DNA from: Lithospermum erythrorhizon
Taxonomy: Eukaryota > Streptophyta > Magnoliopsida > Boraginales > Boraginaceae
Assembly (NCBI GenBank): GCA_019722365.1
Contig: JADFUC010000979.1
Location: 124,001 to 188,000, forward strand
Reading direction: 5' to 3'
DNA: 64,000 nucleotides
Part shown: positions 9,879 through 20,534 of the stretch, piece after piece
Position numbering within the stretch: the stretch's first letter is position 1
Layout: each line of letters starts with the position of its first letter
Program-made: the position numbers and the translations under genes
The notes under the pieces: generated by a model
Told to the model about the DNA's origin: nothing
Database searches by the model: none
The model's input: only the letters and a program-made list of their open reading frames with translations

Positions 9879-12800
9879 AACTCACAGTTTTTTTCATGAC
9901 AAATTCGATACATACGGCTTTTCGAGAGGTGAGACACCAGTGTTAAAAGCGATTGCAAACACCAAAACCTTAGATATCGGACCAATGCAGCTTGAAGCGG
10001 TGGTCGCAAAATAGTCAACACAAAACAAAAAACAAATATTACGAACCAAAGCAAGGGCTTCCACAACTGCCTCGCTTTATACTGTTTCTCGGAGGTCTTG
10101 GCAGTTGGAGAGGGGCGGCTGATGCGCAAGGCTTGAATTTTGTGGCAGAGGTCAAATAGCTAGTTTCTTTTCTTTGTATGCTCGGTTTCACGGCGTCTTC
10201 TTCTCATCCTCATAGGCTTTTATCAACAATGCGGCAACCTCCCCTCGAGGTCTAGCCCCGATTTTGCAACTCCTTTCCATTTTCCGTCCACTTTACTGCT
10301 TTGAATTCAATTTATACAAATTTGATGGTGATCTTCTAGTCAAATGCTTTCAGGAATTTGGTGTTGGACGTCAATATACTACATATGTCGAGCTAGGGAA
10401 GCGGTGGGCTTCAATTTTGCACCGATCCTAGCATGATGTTGATCAAATACTTGGTCATGAAATTTAGTTCTTACGGCCCATTCAAGACTCTCATGAACTG
10501 CTTTATTGGAAGTAGGATAAAGTTTGTGGCGATCTTATGAATGACGGCCAGAGAGATGAGGCTTTGCCAAAGTTGACCTTTGTTTGGCATCAGTCAAAAC
10601 CGACTCCCGCACAGTGCAGGATATTATGAACTAGCTTCGAGTTGATCAAAACAGACCTCATTGTGGCCATCATGTGCTTGTTGATGTTCTTTGGGCCAGT
10701 TGAAACATCATACCTCTCACCTTTACTTTGTGAAACTTAATTGCTTTATTTGGATCAAAAATTTCTTACGGCCAGTTAAATAAACTCCTAAATGATAGCA
10801 GCGATGAAAACCCGATATCTTAAGAAATAGTGCGGCGTCACGCCTCGCCAGATAATGTCCATGTAGCCTTAACGTTGTTCACTGAAGTTGCCTTTACGAG
10901 AAAATCTTCCTAGCACAACGAAATTTCATACGCTTTCATTTCTTTGAAATTAAACATGATTCCCTCAGTGAATACTTCATCGATTCCTATTAGCGGTGTA
11001 CATTTGTTTATTCTATTTGATCGTCATTCAACTTCATTTTTCCCGCTGCGTTTTCTCTTACGACCAAGGTAGAGCGATTATCTTCTTCCCTCGGAATCCT
11101 CTACGTAATCACTGGAACTGTCTTTGGCCTTTTCTGGTAAGTTGGAAATGTTGATCCTTTCTTCTTTTTAGGCATATTTGATTTTTCTTCCTTTGACGAG
11201 GGGACTCTTTCATACTCACTTTTCTGATTAGTTCCTTAGTGTTTTGTCATCAATTTGTCTTGCCACTTGCTTGTCTATGACCTATGTTTGGTTTTAATCT
11301 CTCATTTGAAACAAATACCACATGTAAATCATGCAGAACTCTTTTTGGAGGTCATCATTAGATTTGGTTTCACAATCACAGGAACCATGGTTAAAGGTTT
11401 TGTTTCATAGCTTTCTTCAATGGTACTCTCTTTTGATTTAGTCAAGTTTGGCCTGATAAGGTCTTCCGGTGGGCTCACCAAGGCTGAACCTATTGGGAGT
11501 GTCATGGCCTGCAGCGTTAGGGAATGCGTGATGACTACCGTCTCGGCTTGATTGATTACTCCTAGGGGTTTCGGCGTGTCCATTTTAGAATCAGTAAGGA
11601 CCATTCCCAGTTCTTACGATATTTAGCATTTTAGGCATTCTTATCGTGCCATACTGATGAAATCTCCACAGCTGCATTGTCCTTTAAAGCCGAGCCAGTA
11701 CCGGGCTTTAGTTTTCTTCATCTTGGGATTTTGTAGTAGATAGGTTCTCACCATTTTCGCCAATATGCGGAGCAGAACTTGCTCTGCTTCCTCCCGTTTG
11801 TTACGGCCATGCTTGAAAGCGAAGGTTTTGGTTAGTAGGTTTTCGAAGAGATTTTGATTTTTTGGAAGAGGTATTTGTGAGGAAGTAAATTATGCAAGTG
11901 AGTGGTATGAAGAGTTGGGAGGTGGTGAGGAAAGCGCCATTACCGTTGATAAATTGTGTGCTTGATTTTAAAAAGCATAGCAGATTTGAGCACTTTTGGC
12001 GTGGTATTATAACGCTCCAGCTCTCCGATGAGTGTTATAACTGATACAATGGTACTATTTTGTCTATAACACCACAAAGCTAAGTGCCCAGAGTATTTTC
12101 GAGGCGGATTCATATCCAACCTTTGGTAGAAGATATTGTATGTCATTTTAACATGTTCGATTGAATTTCTTTGTTTGAAAGGCTGGCTCCCTTATGAAGT
12201 GATGTATACATATCGATGTTAGCCGTTACTTGCTGTGTTGAGGCCCAGATTCTTTGAAATACTTATGGCGGCTCGTATTGCTCGCGTGAAGTGTCATGCA
12301 CTTTAATTAACACCGTATTCCTCGTCATTTTAGCCGTCCATATTAGTTAGTCGCCGCTTCTTTTCTGCCAATATACTCTTGCTTAGGTGGATAGAGATCT
12401 GAGGATTTTGTTTTCGGTGAACCATGACACCCAATTATTTCCAGAAAACATCCCCCTGGCGAGTGCTTTTTCTATCTTTTGGGAATTTCTGCCAGCGATA
12501 CCACAGAAATTATTCTTGTCAAGCGTATACAACAACCCATGGATTTGAGAGTACCTTGCACATATTTAATAATCCTCTTCCACAATTCAAGTGGCTTTCT
12601 TTAAGAGTGCGGCTTGAAACCTTGCATATACTCGGCCAGAGTATCACGATGTCGAATCTCTTAGGCATTTGTTAAGTAAGCGAGACTTCCAATCATGTAC
12701 TTCTATAGTTGCTAATGTATCCTTCTTTTCCACTCTCATCCTTGGTGATCTTCACATGAGTGGCCATAGGTGTTCTCTTTGGCTTAGCAGCATTCTCTCC

Positions 12801-15322
12801 AGGGGTAAATTTACGTAAAATATTCTTGGCATATTTTGATTGGGAGATGAATACTGTCGTTCATCGACTAATCTACGGATTCCCAAGAAAATTTTCAATT
12901 CTCTACACACGTGCTCATCTCAAGCCAGAAACTTTCCATATGTTGAATAAACGATTTACAATTGGTTTTGACACTCCACAAAAAACAATATCATTGACAT
13001 AGATGCAGGCTACCGTCGGTGATCTTTCTCCGCTTTTTATGAATAAAAGGTACTATCAACTCCTCACCGTGTATAGCCATTCTTGAGTAGATAGGCGATT
13101 AGCCTTTCATACCATGCTCTAGGAGCTTGTTTAGCCCATAGAGTGCCTTAGCCGGGTTGTAGACTTGATGCTCCTTGGGCCCGGATCACCAGAAGCCTTT
13201 GGAGTTGTTACTGCATTACAACTTTAGCATGAACTATGCCATTTAGAAAATTTGTTTTGACATCCATTTGATACAACTTGAACTTCAGAAGACACGCTAG
13301 AGCAAGTAATAATCTGATGACTTCCATTCTAGCAACTGGAGCAAATATTTCTTCAAAATCAATTCATACGACTTGAGTGTACCACTTGAAATTTTACTAA
13401 ACTTTGGCTTTATTTCTTGCAACATTCCCATTTTCATGGATTTATTCTTGAAGATCCATTTTATTCCTATAACATTGTGATCTTTTTGGCACTTTTAACA
13501 ATTTCGAGACTTACATTTCTCTCCAAAGCGCATACCCACGATTCTTCTTGTTAATCCAATTTTCATCTTAAAAGCGATCTTCCACATCTTTTGAATTCGA
13601 TTTTTTTTTTATAAGCATGTTTACCAAACCTTAAATGTTTTTACGTAATCAACTCTCTCTTTTTTGTCTTGTGGTGATCCTCCTCATTTCACCTATTATA
13701 TTCTTGTGAGATGATGCTTACGAACATCGTCTGTTATTTCAATCGTATATGAATTTGCTGCAATAAGCGGAGTTGTTTTTCATTTTCATCAAAGGCTGTT
13801 GTTCGCCTTCTTGTAGTCGAGGGAAAGTTGGATTGGCAGTCTGCTTCCCTCTTAAATCCTCCTCTTCTAGATGTTCAACTTGATCGATGACTTTGACATT
13901 TATTGACTCCGTGATAGTTTGTGTTCATTTGTTATGCACGCTCTTGTGCCTGCTTGTTTTGCAGGTATCCACGAGAAATATTCCAGCCAAATCTCCTTTG
14001 ACATCGAATTTTTTCCGTTGATCTCGATCAACAAGGATGTAACAAACACTTCCAAAGATATGAAAATATTGAACACTAGAGCCTTCTCCCTCATATTTTT
14101 ATATTATGTGGTGACGTTTGTGCACAGTCGAAAGAAATGAGTATGTTGTGAATATAGCATGCGGTATTGGCCGGCCTGCGAGGCCCCACATCGGAATTTT
14201 CTTTATGCGGCGTCACTCACAGCCATTTCTTTGGATAGTCGGTTCTTCCTTTTCGACAATCCCATTTTTGATGTAGGGGTGATAGGAGAATTTGAGAACT
14301 CATCGTGATTCATATGTTACAAAATTCTATAAAGCGAGAAATTTTCAAAAATTCCTTTTCCATGATCATAATGATTGTCGGATCTTTTTCTCTCTGTGAA
14401 TTGAGTGGCGATTGTTGAAACACCTCAAAGGCATCGGATTTTCTCGAAGAAGAATTGACCCGCGTATATGCGTGAAAAATCATCGACACAAACATATATA
14501 TCTTTACTGCTTTCCTCGACACTTTTCTACTGCATTGGTCCCATTAAGTCCGTAACCTTAAATAGCTCCGATATTTTAGTAAGTAACCACTTATTTGTAA
14601 CAACATTGAGGTAGGACACTTGAGTACAAGTTTTTTTTCTTTTATGTTCATCGAAGTCCGCCTGACTTCTTTGAGATCGATTGTTGAATATTTTACGTAG
14701 TTTGGCCTTGTGTCTTTTGGCCTTAAAGGTCACTTAAGCCATCACTTTACATAACTGCTCTTGGCCAAGATGTCGTAAATGTGATTGTCTGACCAGATGC
14801 CTTCCCTTCATAATTGGTTCTCGCTTGGCATTCTGCCAGCTTACATATACTTTGGTAAGCGACATACGTCCATACGATTGGTAATCTTGATGAGGGTTTC
14901 ACGATCAATCCATCCACTAATAATACATTCCTCGGCTTAGGCAATCACCGCCACATTAAGACACCCTTTTTCTGCTTAATTAGCCTTTTTACTCCCCTCA
15001 AAGTGATACATTCTCCTCGTATTTTTTCTATGTTATTAATATGAGATTTGTTTCGATCATGTGTTTTGGAGCAACTCATCGAAATGCCGCCCCTCAGCGG
15101 TAGCCTTGAGGTGAACACATTGCAAAATGCGAGGTTCCTTCCTTACCCGCTCCTTTCTAGGCATATGATACTTGCCGTCACAACATGAAGTTTATAGCGA
15201 TGCAGTGCTATATGTCACTACTTCACAATGATAGCATTTTCAACTAACCCTTTTCTCCCCTAATTTGTTGGTTATCGGTATCCTTGCGGTATCCACATGG
15301 TAGATTGAATCTTCCTTCAATT

Positions 15323-15637
15323 TTACGTACAACCTATTCGAGATCTAAATAAATTCTTCTTCCCTTTTTCCAAGATTTCATCAAGAATTTCAGTACTAGA
15401 ATTCATCATTTTGATGCCTCTGGTCATGGTTTGGATTTTTCCCCCCAAGAAATTAATCTCAGCCTTTTGTTCTTCAATTTTCTTGACAAGATTCATATTT
15501 TGTACAATCAGCTCGTTCTTTTCAGTTTCTACTGAGGTGTAGCTATGAGTTAATTTGGTCCATTTTTGAAATAACATTTGATAGTTGGCTATCAATTCCT
15601 CCTCGGTCAGCTCTCCTTCATCATCACTTGGTATCAA
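15323..15637 (-). CDS. Gag fragment with coiled coil (inside the Copia element)
   Basis: A 104-residue open stretch of the Gag part of the retrotransposon, not an independent host gene. It begins with an acidic segment (MIPSDDEGELTEEELIANY) and continues with charged heptads typical of a coiled coil. This combination after the Gag zinc knuckle is known from Sirevirus Gag proteins, where it may mediate particle assembly. The start shown is only the first ATG of an interrupted frame. Confidence 0.6.
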   Translation of the reverse strand: MIPSDDEGELTEEELIANYQMLFQKWTKLTHSYTSVETEKNELIVQNMNLVKKIEEQKAEINFLGGKIQTMTRGIKMMNSSTEILDEILEKGKKNLFRSRIGCT

Positions 15638-16227
15638 AGTGATTGTGACATACGATTGAATTTTGCACTTTACTTTTGATGGATTCTAGCGATATGAAGC
15701 ATAACAAAGGTGTTTTTACGATTATTACCTTACGTCATAAATCGGTGTCATCGTGAAATGGTAGAGTAGTAACTCTGGTTTACTTTTTTTGATGTAGTTT
15801 GGACATTGAACTTGAATGTGGCTCCAAAACCTTCACATTCTACACATTGGACTCTCTTTCACTGAAATTGTTGATTTTGTTGTATCCGTTTATGCCGCTT
15901 TGACTATGATTTTGTTGATCCTTTTTTCCTTTGTCGAACCATTTGTCACCAACTCTTTTTGAGTTATCAACACGAAAGATTTTTTATTAAACCTTTTCAT
16001 GGTTTTGTTGAAAGTTCTTAGCGGCTTGCCTTGAGATCTTCATCATCTCTCATACTGTACCCGACACTCGATCGCAATCCCTTTCTTAACTGCGGCGAGG
16101 CTCAGTGGAGTCTATCTTCATCTCGTATGTGATAAGATTTCCAATTAGATCGCCCAGTCGCATAACACTAAGATCTTAGGCTTCTTCTATCGCCGTAACC
16201 TTACTTTGAATCTTTGTGGAATGGATC

Positions 16228-16473
16228 TTAGTACCTTCGAACATGCTTTTCATTTTGATATAGACTCTCAGTCTGAAATGCTTCATTTGCCATATCATTT
16301 ATTCTAGTGCTATAAGCAGTAATAGTCTCATCTTCTTCCATCCTGGCAGTTTCCCATCTGGTTGTTAGTTGTTGGAGTCTTGACATCCTTACCTTAGCAG
16401 TTCCTTCATATGCAGTTTGGAGAATATCCCATGCTTCCTTGGCAATCGTGCAAGTGCTAATCATTTTGAACAC
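16228..16473 (-). CDS. Gag UBN2-type fragment (inside the Copia element)
   Basis: An 81-residue open stretch with the hallmarks of plant Copia Gag (UBN2/retrotran_gag): a -AKEAWDILQTAYEG- segment followed by -RLQQLTTRWETARM- and -YSTRINDMANEA-. It is part of the retrotransposon polyprotein, and the frame closes early. No separate host function is implied. Confidence 0.75.
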   Translation of the reverse strand: MFKMISTCTIAKEAWDILQTAYEGTAKVRMSRLQQLTTRWETARMEEDETITAYSTRINDMANEAFQTESLYQNEKHVRRY

Positions 16474-16742
16474 ATTTGGATCGACCGTCGTAAATATAGC
16501 ATTTAGTGCTTTGTCATTTCCTAGAGAGCCAACTCGATGTACGCAAGGAGTCCTTTTCGGCCTCGGTTTTCACAACAACTTCTCCTCGCTGTAAGCTAAA
16601 GCTCTAGTGGGGAGTGTCGCAGGAAATTATCCCGCGTGGTATTGACTTCAGTGCGGTTGCATGCAATAGAACCTCGCCCTTTGCGCAATGTCCATGTCTC
16701 GATAATTCACTTGGATGCCGCTTTCTGTATGTCGAGTGCACC

Positions 16743-16754
16743 TTTCTGATACCA
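16743..16754 (-). other. Primer-binding site of the Copia element
   Basis: TCTGATACCA next to the LTR is the reverse complement of the common plant Copia primer-binding site that pairs with initiator methionine tRNA. It fixes the orientation (minus strand) and the inner edge of the 5' LTR. Confidence 0.8.
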
Positions 16755-17591
16755 GGTGGATGGCTTCTTGGCAATCGAGTGTCAGGCAACCCGGTCAAAA
16801 TACTTTTGCTCATGTGATAAAATATCGATTACAATAAAGCAAAGAGGCGAATATAAACACACCCGAATTTGTTTGCCAGGTTCGGTGCAGCGATAAACAA
16901 ATGCGGAGGCGGTAGCGCAGAGAGCCATTGTGCGAGTTATTCTGGCGAGGAGTCTTATCTGAAGCGATCCACGTTTCACGATACCTGTAACCTTGGCTTG
17001 GCTTAAAAGACTGAGAACTCTATACATGTTGCTCACGCCGATACTATCCCGGTAATTCGGCGTAATACAATCTCAAAGAAAACACTCAATGATTGTCGCT
17101 TATTGACGAGTTATATGACCGTACATTAATAGTTAGAAGAGTATTGAATGCTTAAGCACCGCAATTGACTTCACGCTACAGTATGCTTTTCTCTTAATAC
17201 AAGTGCTCTAAGATAATAAAATATGTTTAGGTAGTGCCCGTTCTTGATTGACGGTCTTTATATAGTGTAGTACTTTTTAGGGTTTGACACTTCATTTATG
17301 ATAAGATGTTTGATATGAGAATTCACATAACTTCATAAGTATGGCGCCCATGCTTGACTTGCTTAATAAGCAATCTTGATCGTAGGAATATCTTTGTTTG
17401 AGATCTCACAAAGATTGGCAAGTCGTCTGCAAGCAAATCTCGCTTAACTCAAATAAATCTGGCGAACGTCCAAGCACTTTCGTCATTTTGTTTTGACATT
17501 GAATATCACTTGTCTACGGCGTGTAAATTATCTTGCAACAGTCGCGATAGCATGTCTTCGTGGCTGGAGGCCAACTATCTTCGCATCAACA
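16755..17591 (-). repeat. 5' LTR of the Sirevirus-like Copia element
   Basis: Partner of 9019-9878. Bounded on the left by the primer-binding site and on the right by CA followed by the ATAAG duplication. A TATATAG run near 17269 may be on the antisense side of the element's promoter. Confidence 0.8.
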
Positions 17592-17915
17592 ATAAGGAAG
17601 CAGTAAAAAATGTGGATGGTGACGATTTTTTGACATTTTGAGAATGCGAAAAGGGTGATGATAATCAAGAGGAGTCTTAGATGAGATCTAGATAAGTTGT
17701 CTAGAGTTTAGTCACAACTTTGAAGGTGTGGAAATATGTTATTTTTCAAGTTGGTGTAGATTTTCATGGTATGACTAGAATTTTGGGTGGGGGGAGCTTC
17801 GTTGGGTTTGTCCTGGAATATTTCCAATCAATAATTTTGTGATTTTGATGAGTAGTAGATGTGGAGAAGGAGTACTTGCATGGATAAATATGCTGGAGAG
17901 CGATGAATTTAGTTT

Positions 17916-19341
17916 ATATTCTTATTCTTAGTTAAAAGATAAGCATATTATCTTTGGGTAGAAACTTAAGAAAATATGCTTATTATCTATAAACATTGGG
18001 TGAATGGAGGGGCCTCGTCTCCACGAACAGTTATAAGAATTGGGGGCATAACGAATTCAAATCGAACCCAGTTTCATTATGAGATCCGGTTAATTTATCG
18101 AATAGGAATCTGAATATTAATAGAAAGGAACATATGTGTCAATTACAAAGTAATATATGGATTTTGTCCCTCTCCATTATAGCAGAATTTTACCACATGA
18201 TTCACGCAGACAAATTCGTGTGGAAATAGAATTTAATTCCAAAATGCATAGAATTTAGCAGCTTTCGATATAGAATCTTTCATATGTCTTACGAGCAATT
18301 GGATAAGAATTTGGAATTCAAAACTTTGACTCAAAACTAAAGGAGGAGAGAGGGCGGCGGGTGATTTAGAGGGGAGGATGAAATGAAAAATGCTTAGGTT
18401 TTTCGTTTCATCTTTTCACTATATAATTTTTTGTTTTCGGTCGAATAGAGCATTTCGTTTGATAAATAATTTAACTCGTTGAAATGGATTAGCCCAGCTT
18501 TATTCTTAGCTTGAGTAAAGTAACTAACAAGTTACTAATAAACTTCCTAAATTCAGAAGCACGTCAATTGGAAATAGCAATTTAATTTATTCGATTTTGT
18601 CAATTTGTATTTTTACGTATCAGTAAAACTCTACTTTGATTGGATATCTCGTTGATTTTCAATTAACCCAATTTATAATCTCGATTTAATGTCTAAATCA
18701 TGGAATATAAATTTCAGCGTCGTTGTATGTGTGTGTGACATACAAACTCAGATAATATTAGTCGTATATTAATATGAGTGACCATTATGATTATTATTAT
18801 ATCGGTTATCTTGAATCTAGCAATCACGTAACCACAATATTATTGTAATTTCGTTTTAGTAATTTCTGATTACTATTTATTGAACACTTAGTTTGGGTAA
18901 TCTCATTTAACTAAAACTAGTAAATGAATTATTCTGATAATTATCGCGGCTTAAGCATAATTATGGGAAATCAAAATACTCTGATTTCCAACATGAATTA
19001 CTATTTTACCTCCTTATTTTTAAGTTTTAACGATTCCAATTGAGGAAGTTTTAATGAGGGATAAAATGGTAGTTATGTAAAAGTTACTATTATTCTATGA
19101 TATAGGCGTTTTTTAGATAGAGTTCGGTCGTTTGTAGTGACTAAAAGCACACTAGGAAGCCAGTAAATTTAAAGATTGATATTTTGTCCTGTTATTAGCT
19201 TCCTTACTACATATAAATAGAGGCTAAAATAATAATTTCATACCATTTTTTACTATTTGGAGTGTAGTTATAACACAAACAAAATGAGATACATACTTAG
19301 ATTCTGAATTCTGAAAAAAGGTTTGATAAAAGGATATTGCA
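17916..19341. other. Intergenic, no gene seen
   Basis: The first 200 bases repeat, in the same orientation, sequence found upstream of the intact BAHD gene (3612-3860). The remainder is AT-rich without recognisable coding or RNA features. The last 300 bases probably contain the promoter of the following gene: ATATAAATAG near 19211 looks like a TATA box, about 130 bases before its ATG. Confidence 0.4.
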
Positions 19342-20534
19342 ATGGCGCAGGTTTTAGGGCTACGGCCTCTTCCAGGGACCCCATCCTTCATCCGTTGTAG
19401 CTCAAGTCAAAATCGAGTAATTAAGTCAACTCAAAGTCATCTAGTCAACACAAGCTGGGCTCAAGTCCAACAAAGTGTCCAATCCCACGGGAGGTTCTTT
19501 TGCCTCTTTTCAGATGGTAGCAAACAGGTCATAATAATTACACTCTAAATTCTAATTTACTTTGTTTTCTTTTTTAATTAGCGATGAATTGAGTTTCTAA
19601 CACGAGACTTTCAGATCACTAGCAAGAGTCTTTCTAATTAGACTATTCCAGTAACTCTAATTTTTTTGTTTTTTTATAATTAACGACGATGTAAGTTTCA
19701 AACACAGAACTTTTAGACCATTAGCAAGAGTCTTTCTAACTAGACTATTCGACTATTCGAGTGTTAGGAGAGGAGGTTGCAATTGGTTTCAGCTAAGGTT
19801 AGGTGCCTCATATCGGCTAACGAGGTATTTGACATGAGTGTTATAAAGGTGAAGGGTCGAAGGGGAGTGGAGGTAGCAATTAGTTTCAGCTACATCCATC
19901 TGTTATTATTTTGTATTTATTCTAGATTTGTCAATGACTTAGAACCTGGAATTTATTAAGCTGTTTCTTATAAATACTTATTCTCGAATTCCAATATTCT
20001 CTTTCGCTATTACAATTTTTCTGAAAAGGTAATGTCGTGCAGGAACGAGCCAGGAAAGCTTTAGAAGGTGCCCTTGAGTGCTTGAGCTGAGTTTGAAATG
20101 GGACAAGAGATCGAAAGGCCGTGGTGGAGTGGTTGGTGGAGGTTGGTTGGGTTGGAATTGTAGATAGTTTTAGTGGTTTTCTAGTGGTGATCAATTCTGG
20201 CAGGAAACACAACAGGCAATTCTCACTATTCTTGGTATCATTACCATTGTGAGGACTCCTTGCCTCTCTCTCCTCATAAAGGCGCTTACCATATTTATTG
20301 ATGTGAATGTTTTTGTCCCGTGTTTTAGTATCTGATAGTTTTGATGTTGCTGTAATCTTCAACCCTTTGCTGTTTGCTCTGAGAGGAACAAGGAATGGGC
20401 TTACTTATTTGTCATCAAAGATTATGAATGTTGTTAATCCAAGTATCTCCAGACCAAGTACCATCGCTCAGGACCATGTCGCGGCTCCCATTTCCGCTAA
20501 AGAAACTGTAGTGAGAAAATGGGGAAGTAATTGA
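19342..20534 (+). pseudogene. Probable plastid-targeted small membrane protein, frames broken
   Basis: Exon 1 (19342-19527) starts MAQVLGLRPLPGTPS and is rich in Ser, Thr, Arg and Gln with few acids, as in chloroplast transit peptides. It ends at a good GT donor. Exon 2 (from 20043) begins -ERARKALEGAL-, then has a Gly/Trp-rich part and a hydrophobic helix ending -QEAILTILGII- in type. Exon 3 (about 20329-20534) carries -AVIFNPLLFALRGTRNGLTY- and the end -VVRKWGSN. The pieces resemble a conserved, unnamed plant chloroplast membrane protein that I cannot name. Exon 2 needs at least two indels to stay in frame and the exon 2/3 join another. It is either a young pseudogene or a real gene with assembly errors; the intact ends favour the second. 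The role is unknown. Confidence 0.55.
19574..19752 (+). repeat. Direct repeat of about 80 bases inside intron 1
   Basis: Units at 19574-19650 and 19673-19752 share GTTTC-AACAC, TTAGCAAGAGTCTTTCTAA and TAGACTATTC. The wording is like a dispersed repeat duplicated in place. It lies within the intron of the putative plastid protein gene. Confidence 0.6.

Larger units (their letters stand above)
9019..17591 (-). mobile_element. Ty1/Copia LTR retrotransposon, Sirevirus-like, decayed
   Basis: The element is 8,573 bases long and reads on the minus strand. LTRs are at 9019-9878 and about 16755-17591. Next to the right (5') LTR lies a primer-binding site complementary to initiator Met tRNA (TCTGATACCA on the plus strand). 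In element order it holds Gag with a UBN2-type segment (16473-16228), a degenerate zinc knuckle near 15850-15795, a coiled coil (15637-15323), a Gag pre-integrase segment (14944-14747), integrase (14733-13900, with DLMGPMQ and SDAFEVF) and reverse transcriptase with RNase H (about 13600-12000, with APVAR and YQMDVK read across frames). About 2 kb of extra sequence lies between RNase H and the 3' LTR. That extra 3' region, the length and the Gag coiled coil fit Sireviruses. Every domain is cut by frameshifts, so it cannot be autonomous as written. Confidence 0.85.
8943..17915 (+). pseudogene. BAHD acyltransferase pseudogene split by a Copia element
   Basis: The left part, 8943-9018, matches the intact gene from about residue 285 to 309 (GGGAACAT, then GGGGATGATAAGTCCTTTAG). 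The right part, 17592-17915, resumes at residue 309 and runs to about residue 410, including the FGWG region and -WINMLESDEF. Between them lies a complete LTR element with ATAAG on both sides, so the copy was whole across this point before insertion. A 10-base deletion on the left and several indels on the right break the frame. The N-terminal 280 residues, with the HXXXD motif, are missing, and the C-terminus stops abruptly at 17915 where unrelated sequence starts. Confidence 0.85.

Noticed and set aside
14747..16813. Several short minus-strand frames that look like separate genes
   Set aside because: They are pieces of one retrotransposon polyprotein in shifted frames; only the two clearest Gag pieces are listed.
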